A stretch of DNA of 64,000 nt from JBGAWK01 sp044227665 (GTDB lineage Bacteria; Bacteroidota; Bacteroidia; Chitinophagales; JADIYW01): NCBI GenBank assembly GCA_044227665.1, contig JBGAWK010000005.1, positions 1 through 64,000 on the forward strand, given 5' to 3'. This document shows positions 45,358 to 54,595 of this stretch, piece after piece. The notes under the pieces are model-generated. The model had not been told where the DNA came from. It saw nothing but the letters and a program-made list of their open reading frames with translations, and searched no databases. Both the position numbers and the translations under genes were made by a program. Positions within the stretch are counted from its first letter, which is position 1; each line of letters begins with the position of its first letter.

Positions 45358-46101
45358 TTGAAACAAAGAATATTTTTGATGCTGCCAGCATACAACGAGG
45401 CTGCCACGCTCCCTAGTCTGTTGAAGCGCATAGATAGGGTAAATACCAATACGGGAATGAATATAGAAGTAATGGTAATCAATGATGGGAGTACAGATAA
45501 TACTTCTGAGTTAGCTAAGGATTTTAAGGGAGAGACATTGGAAGTAAAAGTTCATGATGTCATCCCCAATAGGGGGCTTGCTAATGGTATGCGTGTGGGC
45601 CTTACTATGGGCGCAGAATTATTAGACGACAATGATATCATCATTGCCATGGATGCAGACGACAGTCACCAGCCAGGGCTTATGGTGCGCATGATACAGC
45701 AGATTAACGAAGGCTCAGATATAGTTATAGCCTCTCGCTATCAAAGAGGTGCTAGAATATTGGGGTTGAGTCGCTTCAGAGAATTTCTAAGTGCTGGTGC
45801 CGGCATACTCTATCGCATATTTATAGGCATAAGAGGGGTAAAAGATTATACCTGTGGCTATAGAGCCTATCGCGCATCCCTAATAAAAGAGGCACTACAG
45901 CACTATGGCGATAAGTTTATAGAACAACAAGGATTTGGGTGTATGGCAGAAATTTTGATTAAATTGCACAAATTCAATCCTGTAGTACATGAATTGCCTA
46001 TGATACTGCGCTATGACTTCAAGCTGAGTGACAGCAAAATGCAGTTGGCTAAAACAATAAAACAATCTTTGCAATTGATTATACAATCCAGAAAGTACTA
46101 A
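45358..46101 (+). CDS. GT2 glycosyltransferase, polyprenyl-phosphate hexose synthase (DPM1)-like
   Basis: 247 aa starting at TTG (45358). An ATG lies 21 nt downstream, but only the TTG start provides the full beta-strand before LPAYNEA. Seen: LPAYNEAATL, VINDGSTDNT, NRGLANGMRVG, IAMDADDSH (the DxD-type metal motif), SRYQRGARI and DYTCGYRAYR. The layout is that of dolichol-phosphate mannose synthases without a membrane tail. It would load a sugar from a nucleotide donor onto a polyprenyl phosphate, supplying the GT39-like enzyme encoded divergently upstream. The exact sugar is not known. wecB follows in the same direction after 64 nt. Confidence 0.88.
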   Translation: MKQRIFLMLPAYNEAATLPSLLKRIDRVNTNTGMNIEVMVINDGSTDNTSELAKDFKGETLEVKVHDVIPNRGLANGMRVGLTMGAELLDDNDIIIAMDADDSHQPGLMVRMIQQINEGSDIVIASRYQRGARILGLSRFREFLSAGAGILYRIFIGIRGVKDYTCGYRAYRASLIKEALQHYGDKFIEQQGFGCMAEILIKLHKFNPVVHELPMILRYDFKLSDSKMQLAKTIKQSLQLIIQSRKY

Positions 46102-46148
46102 TACACATAAGAAGAAAAGTAAGCACTACGTTATCTCTGCTTTTAGTG

Positions 46149-46156
46149 TAGTTTTG
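46149..46156 (+). promoter_or_regulatory. -7 promoter box of wecB
   Basis: TAGTTTTG, a perfect TAnnTTTG, lies 9 nt before the ATG at 46166. It partly overlaps an in-frame TTG at 46154, so the ATG is the likely start. Confidence 0.55.
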
Positions 46157-46165
46157 TACAGAACG

Positions 46166-47290
46166 ATGAAAACTATACTATTTGTTTTTGGCACTCGCCC
46201 CGAAGCCATCAAGATGGCATCACTCATAAAAGCTTTTCGTCAGGATGACGCTTTTGAAGTAAAAATTGCCGTGACTGCGCAACATCGTGAGATGCTAGAT
46301 CAGGTGTTGGAGTTCTTTTCTATAACTCCCGACTACGACCTCAACCTCATGCGCCCTAATCAGACGCTCTTCCATATCACGGCAGATGTGTTGATGCAAA
46401 TTCAAGAAATCTATGATGATGCTAAGCCAGACATGGTTTTCGTGCAGGGCGATACTACCACAGTATTTGCAGGCGCTCTTGCCGCTTTTTACAAAAAAAT
46501 AAAAATTGCGCATGTGGAGGCGGGATTGCGTAGTCACAATAAATATAGCCCATTTCCAGAAGAAATGAATAGGCTTTTGACTAGCAGGCTTGCAGATATT
46601 CATCTTGCGCCTACACCTACTGCTGCCGACAATTTGTGGAAAGAGGGGATTACAGAAGATATCTATATCACAGGGAATACCGTCATTGATGCTTTGTTTT
46701 TGGGTTTGGACATGCTCAAAGACAATGAAAAGCCCTATAAGGACTTCTTTGAAAATATAGATTTTAGTAAAAAAATCATCTTGGTCACCTGCCATCGCAG
46801 GGAGAATTTTGGTGCACCCTTTAGAGATATTTGTCAGGCATTGCTAGATATTGTAGAAGCACATACAGATGTACAAATAATATATCCAGTTCACCTCAAT
46901 CCCAATATCAAAGAAGTAGCACACACCCTTCTGTTACATCCTAGAATAAAACTCATTACGCCTTTGGAATATCCTTATTTACTTTGGTTGATGCATAAGA
47001 GCTATCTTATCCTCACCGACAGTGGAGGAATTCAGGAGGAAGGACCTTCATTAGGCAAGCCAATATTGGTGCTGCGCGAAGTAACGGAACGACAAGAAGG
47101 TATAGATGCAGGTACCGCGATTTTAGTAGGTACAGATAGGGAATATATTTTCAGTAATGCACATCGTTTACTTAGTGATAATTTAGCCTATGAAAGTATG
47201 GCAAAAGCAGTCAACCCCTATGGTGATGGTACTTCAGCGACACAAACAGTAGAGATAGTTAAGGCTTGGTTTGAAAAAAATCATCCCTAA
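46166..47290 (+). CDS. wecB: UDP-N-acetylglucosamine 2-epimerase, non-hydrolysing
   Basis: 374 aa. FGTRPEAIKM at the N-terminus, QGDTTTVFAGALAAFY, HVEAGLRSHNKYSPFPEEMNR and the donor-binding SDSGGIQEEGPSLGKPILVLREVTERQEG are the signature segments of the family. The enzyme interconverts UDP-GlcNAc and UDP-ManNAc in the cytoplasm, providing ManNAc for surface polysaccharide. No ManNAc dehydrogenase (wecC) is nearby, so UDP-ManNAc may feed another route. It lies among glycosyltransferase and acyltransferase genes. It ends 7 nt from the convergent membrane protein gene. Confidence 0.96.
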   Translation: MKTILFVFGTRPEAIKMASLIKAFRQDDAFEVKIAVTAQHREMLDQVLEFFSITPDYDLNLMRPNQTLFHITADVLMQIQEIYDDAKPDMVFVQGDTTTVFAGALAAFYKKIKIAHVEAGLRSHNKYSPFPEEMNRLLTSRLADIHLAPTPTAADNLWKEGITEDIYITGNTVIDALFLGLDMLKDNEKPYKDFFENIDFSKKIILVTCHRRENFGAPFRDICQALLDIVEAHTDVQIIYPVHLNPNIKEVAHTLLLHPRIKLITPLEYPYLLWLMHKSYLILTDSGGIQEEGPSLGKPILVLREVTERQEGIDAGTAILVGTDREYIFSNAHRLLSDNLAYESMAKAVNPYGDGTSATQTVEIVKAWFEKNHP

Positions 47291-47297
47291 CTTGTGA

Positions 47298-48917
47298 CTA
47301 AAGACTTCGGATATAAATAACAAAATTCTTTGCTTCCAAACAAGTATCAATGGATAGAGGAATATATTTATAGCCATACTGCTCGGGATTTGTTCTGAAA
47401 TTTTGGAATGTGCTATCCTCTCGGTATTGCCGAATACGGCACATAGCTTCCGAACAATATATGATATCCACTTTTTCTTCTTTGATATATCTGGTAAATT
47501 CAGGACTAAAGTTTTTGGCAAAAGGATTTGACCATTTCCAAGATTTATTTAAGTAAAAATTGATACCGCCTTCCACATCTAGCAAGCATAAATTTTCTCT
47601 TTCCTGATATTTTAGAAGTTTATAATAGGCTATCTTATTTGGCGTGGGAATACAACGAGATGTCTCTATATGCCACGGATTCCCCAACGGGTAGTTTTGT
47701 ATATTCCATAAGAAAAAAATACTGAAACAGGATATGCCGGCTATTGTAGATTCCATTAATTTGGGGAGCTGTATCAGGCGAAGTAAAGGCAATAGCAGAT
47801 ATAAGAATAGAGGTAAAAAAACGATAAGATAGTGAGGATTCGGTCTCATCACTATACAGGCTATAAGGGTGGGCATAAAGAGTACCAAAGGCAGGAATCC
47901 ATATAATGATTGTAGTTTGTCCTTTTTTGCCAAAAAATCTTTAATCAATAGAAATATACAAAGTAAGAATAATACAATTCCGGCTACTATCAGGATAGAG
48001 GAAGTTGGCATCCATAATTTTTCTGCCAATAACCATCCCGATAGAAGTGTAAAACATTGGGTGACAAATTCGACAATATTTAATCTAATATGCATTAAAA
48101 ATTCGTGAGGATTTGCAGCAAGCGCCTGACTGATTTTTTTTACTTCTCCAAAGTAGGAATAAAAAACAGACATATAATCTACGGCATCTGTGATAGGGGT
48201 ATCTTCATAAATACATTTGTTAGCTACAAATTGCTGTGCAAATGCTATAATACTTCTGCCCCCTCTTAAAGGACTAAGTAAAAGATAATACAAGACCAAA
48301 AAAGGCATCAGTAAGCCCCCTCTTAATATAAATATCCTATACTTCTTCTGAATAAAAAGATATAGAAAGTATATACATACATATAGTATACAGCTTAGGT
48401 GAAACTCTGGGCGTACATAACCTAATACGAAGGATATGGCACACAGAATAAGTAATTGTTTCTCAATATTTCCTTTGTATCTTTCGTATATAATTAAGCC
48501 CATAAAGATAATTGCAACCGAAAAATGCCCAATTTTAGACCAATTGTCAAAGAATAAATTATAGGGTGAAATAAAGAAAAATAAGGCCACAAGAAAACAT
48601 AACCACGCATCTAGTTTCTTACTTTGTAGAAAATAGTACAAAGCAATAGTAGGCAGCATGATAAGAAATGAGTAAGCCAGAAAGTAGGTTTCCCATTTGG
48701 ATTTTGTCAACCAAAAAACGCAGCGAAAAAACAAGGAATATAATGGGCCATATCCAGGTAAAAATATTCTTGGAAGCTGCAATCCCAAACGTAGATAATG
48801 TGTGTCATCAGCCAATTGCACATCTATATAATGGTACACCTGATATGCACCAAAGCCTACGCAGCATAGCAGCATAATAAGATAGATTTTTTTTATCCAG
48901 AAGTCCTGAGCCTTCAT
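47298..48917 (-). CDS. polytopic membrane protein, GT-C-glycosyltransferase-like
   Basis: 539 aa with about 10-12 membrane segments. After the first one it has DVQLADDTHYLRLGLQLPRI, a luminal acidic pair (DD) positioned like the catalytic Asp/Asp-Glu of GT-C enzymes, followed by PGYGPLYSLFFR. A C-terminal soluble domain of about 130 residues follows. I do not recognise a specific family, and a glycosyltransferase role is inferred from this topology and from the surrounding surface-glycan genes. The start ATG at 48917 is 6 nt after the stop of the acyltransferase gene, so the two are co-transcribed. Confidence 0.6.
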   Translation of the reverse strand: MKAQDFWIKKIYLIMLLCCVGFGAYQVYHYIDVQLADDTHYLRLGLQLPRIFLPGYGPLYSLFFRCVFWLTKSKWETYFLAYSFLIMLPTIALYYFLQSKKLDAWLCFLVALFFFISPYNLFFDNWSKIGHFSVAIIFMGLIIYERYKGNIEKQLLILCAISFVLGYVRPEFHLSCILYVCIYFLYLFIQKKYRIFILRGGLLMPFLVLYYLLLSPLRGGRSIIAFAQQFVANKCIYEDTPITDAVDYMSVFYSYFGEVKKISQALAANPHEFLMHIRLNIVEFVTQCFTLLSGWLLAEKLWMPTSSILIVAGIVLFLLCIFLLIKDFLAKKDKLQSLYGFLPLVLFMPTLIACIVMRPNPHYLIVFLPLFLYLLLPLLRLIQLPKLMESTIAGISCFSIFFLWNIQNYPLGNPWHIETSRCIPTPNKIAYYKLLKYQERENLCLLDVEGGINFYLNKSWKWSNPFAKNFSPEFTRYIKEEKVDIIYCSEAMCRIRQYREDSTFQNFRTNPEQYGYKYIPLSIDTCLEAKNFVIYIRSL

Positions 48918-48923
48918 ACCTCC

Positions 48924-50138
48924 TTACGATTGTGTTGGTGTGTTTTGTGTTTTTACTTTTGCCTTGGCATCCATCTTTTCTTTTAATCTTAGAAAATAAC
49001 TTTCAAAATATTGGAAGCTGCAATGGGTTACTAATAATAGGATAGTCCAATAGATAATTAACGCTAGTAATTCTAGCCAAATATTTGAAGATACCAAGCC
49101 TACTAATTTGAACTTTTTGAGCAGTAGATACATCACACCTACTAGAGGAAGGTGATAGATATATAGACCATAAGAAATTTTGCCTAAATAACAGAATACT
49201 TTATTTTCGAATATAGGCTTATAGTACTGCCCTTTGATAAAAGCCATTACAGAGAAATAACTCAAAACATTTACCAGCGTGAAGAGGTAGATATATTGCT
49301 GATTATAAATTATCCATTGTTCAATATGCCCGCCTCCGGTAATATCTCGAAAACGCAAACCCGACATGCTTGCGATATATAGCTGAACCGCATAGTTTAG
49401 CACCAACATCCCCAAGAGCAGCAGAGTCCATCTGTCGGCACGTTTTTGCTTCTGCAAATCTGCAGTGCCTAGTAATACACCAAAGCCTAAGCTGTCCAAT
49501 TGCAAAGGCGTAAGGTGGTAAAGATTCATAGAGACCCAAGCCTTGTCAGGATTTATACTCATAAGATGGTGATAACCCCATATTCTTGCCAAAGGCATAA
49601 CTATAATGATAAATAAAATTACTCTGCGTAAATTTTTTACAGACAAAAAATATACAAAAAAAGGAAATACTAAGTAAAATTGCTCTTCTACAGATAGAGA
49701 CCACGTATGCCCGAATATCGGAGTACTCAGCGTGTTGCCACCCCGTAATTGTTCTACATAAGGCATAAAATTATAAGTATAAGTAATCAGATACCAGAAG
49801 TTTCGCTTCACCTCCCCGAATTCCCTAGCCCAATAAGGATTGTTTTTTACAATAAAATATACCACCCCCCAAAAGAGGATGAAGGCAAAATATACAGGAA
49901 ATATGCGGTAGGCTCTTTTGGTATAAAATCTCTTTAAGAAAGTTCTTACAGGATATTTGGCCTTCTCATTAATGAGGATGCGAGTAATTAAGAATCCTGA
50001 CATGACAAAAAAGTACTGAAGCCATTCCCATCCTGCAGGAGAATTAAATGTAGGAAAAGGCCAGTGAAACATGACTACTATGGAGCATCCAATGCCTCTG
50101 ATAGCATCCAATGGCTTTATATATCCCAATTTTGACAT
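48924..50138 (-). CDS. acyltransferase family 3 (OafA/NodX-type) membrane protein
   Basis: 404 aa with about ten hydrophobic segments. The N-terminus has LDAIRGIGCSIVVMFHW (R and H of the active-site region), FFVMSGFLITRIL, and GHTWSLSVEEQFYLVFP, the typical acyltransferase 3 signature (W-S-L-S-x-E-x-Q-F-Y). These enzymes transfer acetyl or other acyl groups onto surface carbohydrates or lipids at the inner membrane. The target here is probably the glycan made by the neighbouring genes, but this is inferred. The downstream membrane protein starts 6 nt after its stop. Confidence 0.9.
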   Translation of the reverse strand: MSKLGYIKPLDAIRGIGCSIVVMFHWPFPTFNSPAGWEWLQYFFVMSGFLITRILINEKAKYPVRTFLKRFYTKRAYRIFPVYFAFILFWGVVYFIVKNNPYWAREFGEVKRNFWYLITYTYNFMPYVEQLRGGNTLSTPIFGHTWSLSVEEQFYLVFPFFVYFLSVKNLRRVILFIIIVMPLARIWGYHHLMSINPDKAWVSMNLYHLTPLQLDSLGFGVLLGTADLQKQKRADRWTLLLLGMLVLNYAVQLYIASMSGLRFRDITGGGHIEQWIIYNQQYIYLFTLVNVLSYFSVMAFIKGQYYKPIFENKVFCYLGKISYGLYIYHLPLVGVMYLLLKKFKLVGLVSSNIWLELLALIIYWTILLLVTHCSFQYFESYFLRLKEKMDAKAKVKTQNTPTQS

Positions 50139-50218
50139 GACCGTGTAAAGCTAAGTATAATTTTATGAGTACTTATTCATATTTTGAGGGGCATGAAAAA
50201 TTTCCATAATTAAAGACG

Positions 50219-50226
50219 TAATTTTG
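50219..50226 (+). promoter_or_regulatory. -7 promoter box of the aminotransferase gene
   Basis: TAATTTTG, a perfect TAnnTTTG, ends 4 nt before the ATG at 50231, predicting a leaderless transcript. Confidence 0.6.
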
Positions 50227-50230
50227 TGGA

Positions 50231-51406
50231 ATGGCGTCGCAGCGACAGATATTTTTGCAGCATATTGCTCAGACTTCACCCTCCCCATTATCCTTGGAGA
50301 TTGTGGGTGGCGAGGGAATATATCTTTATACGGCTGACGGCAAAAAATATATAGACCTCATTTCGGGGATATCGGTAAGCAGCCTTGGACACAATCACCC
50401 TGCAATTGTAGCAGCAGTACAAAGTCAGGCGGCCAAGTATATGCATACCTTAGTGTATGGAGAATATATTCTGTCTCCACAGACTGCACTTGCAGATATG
50501 CTATGTTCCCTGTTGCCGGCATCTTTGGACAATGTATATTTTACGAATTCCGGTGCAGAAGCTACTGAAGGTGCTATGAAACTTGCCAAGAGATACACCG
50601 GCAGAACAGAGATTATAGCGTTCCATCATTCATATCACGGCAGCACACAAGGTGCATTGAGTCTCTTGGGGGACGAATACTTCAAAAATGCTTTCAGACC
50701 TTTATTGCCGGATATCAGACATATTAGATATAATGTCATGGAAGATGTAGCACAAATAAGCGAACGCACTGCTGCCGTGTTTCTAGAGCCACTACAAGCG
50801 GAGTCTGGTGCTACCGTACTTAGCGCGTCTTACTGTGATGCACTACAAGAACGATGCAAGCAGACGGACACCCTGCTAGTGGTAGATGAAATTCAGACGG
50901 GCTGTGGTAGGCTGGGATCTATGTTTGCCTTCGAGCAATATGGGCTTATGCCCGATATTTTGCTGTTGGCAAAAGCTTTTGGTGGAGGTATGCCGCTAGG
51001 TGCATTTGTATCTCGAAAAGAAATCATGCAGGTACTTACACATCAGCCTGTATTGGGACATATTACCACTTTTGGTGGGCATCCTGTAAGTTGTGCCGCA
51101 GCATTGGCGTCCCTGTCCATCTTGAAAAACGATACGCTTATACTGCAGGTAAGACAAAAAGAGGAGTTATTTAGACAGCTTCTTGTACATGATGAAATAG
51201 TAAAAATTTCTGGAAAAGGGTTGTTGCTGGCTATGCATTTATGCTCAAAGGAAAAAGTACAATCCGTCATTCATCGTTGTTTGGAAAGAGGACTAGTTTC
51301 AGATTGGTTTTTGTTCGCACCACATTGTGTGCGAATAGCACCTCCTCTTACCATAAGTGAAGAGCAAATAGCCGAGGCTTGTGAGATATTGCTATCTGCT
51401 TTATAG
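50231..51406 (+). CDS. class III PLP-dependent aminotransferase (acetylornithine/ornithine-type)
   Basis: 391 aa. Fold I features: YIDLISGISVSSLGHNHPAIV, FTNSGAEATEGAMKLAKRYTGR (phosphate-binding Ser-Gly-Ala), HHSYHGSTQGALS, VVDEIQTGCGRLG (the Asp contacting the pyridine nitrogen), the Schiff-base lysine in LLLAKAFGGGMPLGAF, and GHITTFGGHPVSCAAAL. Closest in pattern to acetylornithine, ornithine or 4-aminobutyrate aminotransferases; the exact substrate cannot be assigned and arg biosynthesis genes are absent here. The box 4 nt before the ATG gives the start. Ends 7 nt from the convergent psd gene. Confidence 0.9.
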   Translation: MASQRQIFLQHIAQTSPSPLSLEIVGGEGIYLYTADGKKYIDLISGISVSSLGHNHPAIVAAVQSQAAKYMHTLVYGEYILSPQTALADMLCSLLPASLDNVYFTNSGAEATEGAMKLAKRYTGRTEIIAFHHSYHGSTQGALSLLGDEYFKNAFRPLLPDIRHIRYNVMEDVAQISERTAAVFLEPLQAESGATVLSASYCDALQERCKQTDTLLVVDEIQTGCGRLGSMFAFEQYGLMPDILLLAKAFGGGMPLGAFVSRKEIMQVLTHQPVLGHITTFGGHPVSCAAALASLSILKNDTLILQVRQKEELFRQLLVHDEIVKISGKGLLLAMHLCSKEKVQSVIHRCLERGLVSDWFLFAPHCVRIAPPLTISEEQIAEACEILLSAL

Positions 51407-51413
51407 ATAAAGA

Positions 51414-52088
51414 TTATTTGGGTTCTACCAATTCTCCTATTATTGTGACACCACCTTTTACTTTTTGTCCTAGTTGGACATTTATTTTAGTATTCAAAGG
51501 TAAAAATAAGTCCACACGTGAGCCAAATTTTATAAATCCAAATTGTTCGCCTTGCTCCACTTCTTCGCCTTCTTCTAGATAGTTTACGATGCGACGAGCC
51601 AATTTGCCCGCAATCTGGCGCATCATCACATCCATAGAGCCATTATCTATCACAATAGATGTGCGCTCATTGAGTTCTGAAGACTTAGGATGCCATGCCA
51701 CCAAATATTTCCCAGGGTGATAGGCACTATATTTTACTTCGCCACTGATAGGAGTGCGATTCACATGTACATTGGTAGGAGACATAAATATGGATACCTG
51801 TAAGCGACGGTCAGCAAAATATTCATCTACATCTACTTCTTCGATAACTACGATTTTGCCATCGGCAGGACATATTACTTTGTCATCATCGGTAAGGATA
51901 GTACGCTTAGGATTCCTAAAGAAATAAACGGTAAATCCAAAAACAAAGATACTCCAAGCTAAAAATATCTTATCTAACCATAAAGGCAGAAAATGGGTAT
52001 AAGCAAAAAGTATGTTTATGGCTAACAATGCCACAAAAGTGGCGAGAATAATTTTCCAACCTTCTTTATGAATGTATTGTTTGTGCAT
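51414..52088 (-). CDS. psd: phosphatidylserine decarboxylase proenzyme (short form)
   Basis: 224 aa from the ATG at 52088; the frame is open to 52124, but the -7 box TATCTTTG lies inside that extension, 6 nt before 52088. The self-cleaving site is in FIKFGSRVDLFLP (Gly-Ser, with Ser becoming the pyruvoyl group), the usual position near the C-terminus. Also seen: DVDEYFADRRLQVSIFMSPTNVHVNRTPISG. Two membrane segments lie near the N-terminus. The enzyme makes phosphatidylethanolamine from phosphatidylserine. No pss gene is adjacent. Divergent from the sterol-desaturase-type gene. Confidence 0.95.
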   Translation of the reverse strand: MHKQYIHKEGWKIILATFVALLAINILFAYTHFLPLWLDKIFLAWSIFVFGFTVYFFRNPKRTILTDDDKVICPADGKIVVIEEVDVDEYFADRRLQVSIFMSPTNVHVNRTPISGEVKYSAYHPGKYLVAWHPKSSELNERTSIVIDNGSMDVMMRQIAGKLARRIVNYLEEGEEVEQGEQFGFIKFGSRVDLFLPLNTKINVQLGQKVKGGVTIIGELVEPK

Positions 52089-52094
52089 AAGGGA

Positions 52095-52102
52095 CAAAGA
52101 TA
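52095..52102 (-). promoter_or_regulatory. -7 promoter box of psd
   Basis: TATCTTTG on the minus strand, a perfect TAnnTTTG, lies 6 nt before the ATG at 52088. It decides between the ATG at 52088 and the longer open frame starting at 52124. Confidence 0.6.
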
Positions 52103-52260
52103 TGGTGAAAAGTGTTTTCCACAATTATAATTTATATTAACAATACTAAATATCCAAAAGTAGTTCTATAAGTAGTCCTTATTAGTTAAAATTATCCTAA
52201 ACTTAATTACAAAGCAGTATAATATAATAGGTTGATATTAAATTTATTACAAAATTTTTT

Positions 52261-53526
52261 ATGTCTTCAGAATATAGAATTACTTTCTATGCAGTACCCC
52301 TGTTTTTATTTTTCGTATTAATAGAATATTTAATTATTAGAAAAACACACAAAGAATCTTACAAACTGAATGATACCATTACAAATTTGAATATTGGAGT
52401 GGGTCATTTGCTTACAAAGTCATTTATAGGGATGATAATTCTTTTAATCTACCAATCTCTATATGGACAAATGGCTATATTGCAAATCCCGGCAAGGTGG
52501 TGGTCTTATATATTGGCATTAGTGCTATATGATTTTTGCTTCTATTGGGCGCATAGATGGGGTCATACTGTAAATCTTTTTTGGGGAGCACATTCGGTAC
52601 ATCACCAAAGTGAATACTATAATTTGAGTGTAGCCCTACGTCAATCTTGGATACATACCCTGTTGGCTATCATTGTATTCCTGCCTATACCTATCTTGGG
52701 GATACCGATAGAAGTTTTTGGCATTGCAGCCACTATCAATTCTTTTTATCAATTTTGGATACATACAGAAGCCATAGGTAAGATGCCAAAGTGGTTTGAG
52801 TTTGTCTTCAACACACCCGCACATCACAGGGTACACCATGCCGTAAATCCTAAATATATAGACAAAAATCATGGAGGTATGCTTATCATTTGGGACAGGA
52901 TTTTTGGAAGTTACAAGGAGGAGGAAGAAAGACCCACTTATGGCATCACTACACAACTTAATAGCTGGAATCCTGCATGGGCAAATGTCCATTACTATGT
53001 CGAGTTATCGGCGCAAGCCATGCACTGTAAGAAATGGTATGAACGAATTTATATTTGGTTTGCTAGGCCGGGATGGCAGCCAAAATATCTCGGAGGACAG
53101 AAGCCTGTTCCTGAAGTGGTGGCAGCAAATTATCACAAGTATGATGCGCAAGCCAGTAAGGGTCTTAATATGTATGTACTAGCACAATTTGCGCTTATCA
53201 TTATAGGATTAATGACATATATGTATTATTACGATGAGTTAGGATTTTTTTATAAAATATACAGTTTCGCGTGGCTGATGCTTTCGATGGTATTGTGTGG
53301 CGCAATACTGGAGCAAAAGCCTTGGGCTCGTGTTGCAGAATATTTTAGATGGGCAGCCTTGCTGGTGGGTATTGTAGGATTTATGAATATCCGCTACCCA
53401 GATTACTATTTTGTGATAATGTTGGTTTCGATAATTTCTATTTTATATTTTGTGGTATGGTTTTCTTTGAATGCGTGGTTCAAAATCAGAGCGTTAGATA
53501 TTGTATATAAGCGATTGTGGCGGTAG
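52261..53526 (+). CDS. sterol desaturase / fatty acid hydroxylase-family membrane protein
   Basis: 421 aa. The di-iron histidine clusters HRWGHTVNLFWGAHSVHHQSEYYN and, further on, HTEAIG ... APAHHRVHHAVNPKYIDKNHGG are intact, with GSYKEEEERPTYGI after them as in the ERG3/sterol desaturase superfamily. About four membrane segments surround them; the C-terminal 130 residues carry three to four more hydrophobic segments, beyond the core family. The enzyme would hydroxylate or desaturate a lipid; no sterol pathway is visible, so a fatty-acid-containing or hopanoid-like lipid is a guess. Stops 4 nt from the convergent lipoprotein gene. Confidence 0.88.
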   Translation: MSSEYRITFYAVPLFLFFVLIEYLIIRKTHKESYKLNDTITNLNIGVGHLLTKSFIGMIILLIYQSLYGQMAILQIPARWWSYILALVLYDFCFYWAHRWGHTVNLFWGAHSVHHQSEYYNLSVALRQSWIHTLLAIIVFLPIPILGIPIEVFGIAATINSFYQFWIHTEAIGKMPKWFEFVFNTPAHHRVHHAVNPKYIDKNHGGMLIIWDRIFGSYKEEEERPTYGITTQLNSWNPAWANVHYYVELSAQAMHCKKWYERIYIWFARPGWQPKYLGGQKPVPEVVAANYHKYDAQASKGLNMYVLAQFALIIIGLMTYMYYYDELGFFYKIYSFAWLMLSMVLCGAILEQKPWARVAEYFRWAALLVGIVGFMNIRYPDYYFVIMLVSIISILYFVVWFSLNAWFKIRALDIVYKRLWR

Positions 53527-53530
53527 TTGG

Positions 53531-54520
53531 CTAATTTCCATAATTTTTGTTGAAAGAAACGATAAAGGGTTCAAAGATTTGACCACAGTAAATTTTTTCC
53601 TCCCACACCAGTGCCGTGGATACGCCGCTGATAGTACTTCCCTCGTCTTTTAGCATAATCTTTTGATTCCCCGTAGCCGTGTCAATCTCTACAATTTCGA
53701 AAGGAGAAAAGTTGGAATCATCGGTATAATAGAGCAAGAATTTTGGGATGTCTGTATGGCGTGCAGCAATAAGTTTATCCTCCTTCCATCTGAAATTGTC
53801 CCACCCATAGCCACTACATAGTTTTCTCTTGTTGGTCAACATAAAATTTTCATCTCTGTCATAAGAGTAAACTGCATCGCCCAATACGGTAGCTAGAAAC
53901 ACTTTTTTGTCGCGAACGGCTACACCATTAGCATAGCGCAGCCCCTCATCTACGACTTTCATATTACCATCTTCATCACTATATATCAAGGAGCCGTTTG
54001 TGGGCTTTATTAAAATATTTAGCAGACTTTCGTTACCATCATTAGAAAAATAAAACCCCCCATTTGGGAGTACGGCTATAGCATTAGGAGACTTTATCAG
54101 CCCATGAAAATATATTCGGTCGTATTTCAACGCATGGTTGTCTATTTTGTATCGAATTATAGCATTGCCGGTATCATTGAAGGGGCGATGTGTAATGACA
54201 TATAAGTAGGTTACTCCAGATAGGGTAACAATGTCAAATCCATGTGGATGCAAAGAAAATCCTACGGGTTCTCCAGTCCTTGTCAGCCTATTATAGGAAT
54301 TGTCTTGCAGATTTATTTCTATAATTTCTCCACTATCTCCATATTGACTTCTGCGCGCCGCACAGGATGCTAATAATCGCACATCCGACAAGCTATAGTC
54401 CAATAGAATATCTTCTGGGCCGTAATAGACGGGGATATTAGTATAGTCTAGGGTATAAGTTTCTTTTTTGCAAGATATTAATAATGGAAGGATTAGTAAT
54501 ACATGAAATATCTTTTTCAT
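53531..54520 (-). CDS. beta-propeller lipoprotein of the SMP-30/arylesterase (paraoxonase-like) group
   Basis: 329 aa. The lipoprotein signal peptide MKKIFHVLLILPLLISCKKE has a lipobox (LISC), so it is expected to be processed by LspA and anchored to a membrane. The body repeats blade-like segments with HPHGFDIV, SPNAIAVLPNGGFYFSNDGNE, YANGVAVRDKKVFLATVLG and GWDNFRWKEDKLIAARH. These match the calcium-dependent six-bladed propeller lactonase/esterase families. Activity on a lactone or ester is plausible but not shown. It lies 75 nt downstream of rodA on the same strand and may be co-transcribed. Confidence 0.75.
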   Translation of the reverse strand: MKKIFHVLLILPLLISCKKETYTLDYTNIPVYYGPEDILLDYSLSDVRLLASCAARRSQYGDSGEIIEINLQDNSYNRLTRTGEPVGFSLHPHGFDIVTLSGVTYLYVITHRPFNDTGNAIIRYKIDNHALKYDRIYFHGLIKSPNAIAVLPNGGFYFSNDGNESLLNILIKPTNGSLIYSDEDGNMKVVDEGLRYANGVAVRDKKVFLATVLGDAVYSYDRDENFMLTNKRKLCSGYGWDNFRWKEDKLIAARHTDIPKFLLYYTDDSNFSPFEIVEIDTATGNQKIMLKDEGSTISGVSTALVWEEKIYCGQIFEPFIVSFNKNYGN

Positions 54521-54595
54521 AGATTATACAGTTATTTTTAAAAATATCTTATCGAAGATATATAAAATTATCAGGAAAGTATTTTTTGTCAAAAA

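Noticed and set aside
46295..46795. 166-codon minus-strand open frame
   Set aside because: Antisense to wecB over its conserved core; no recognisable domain.
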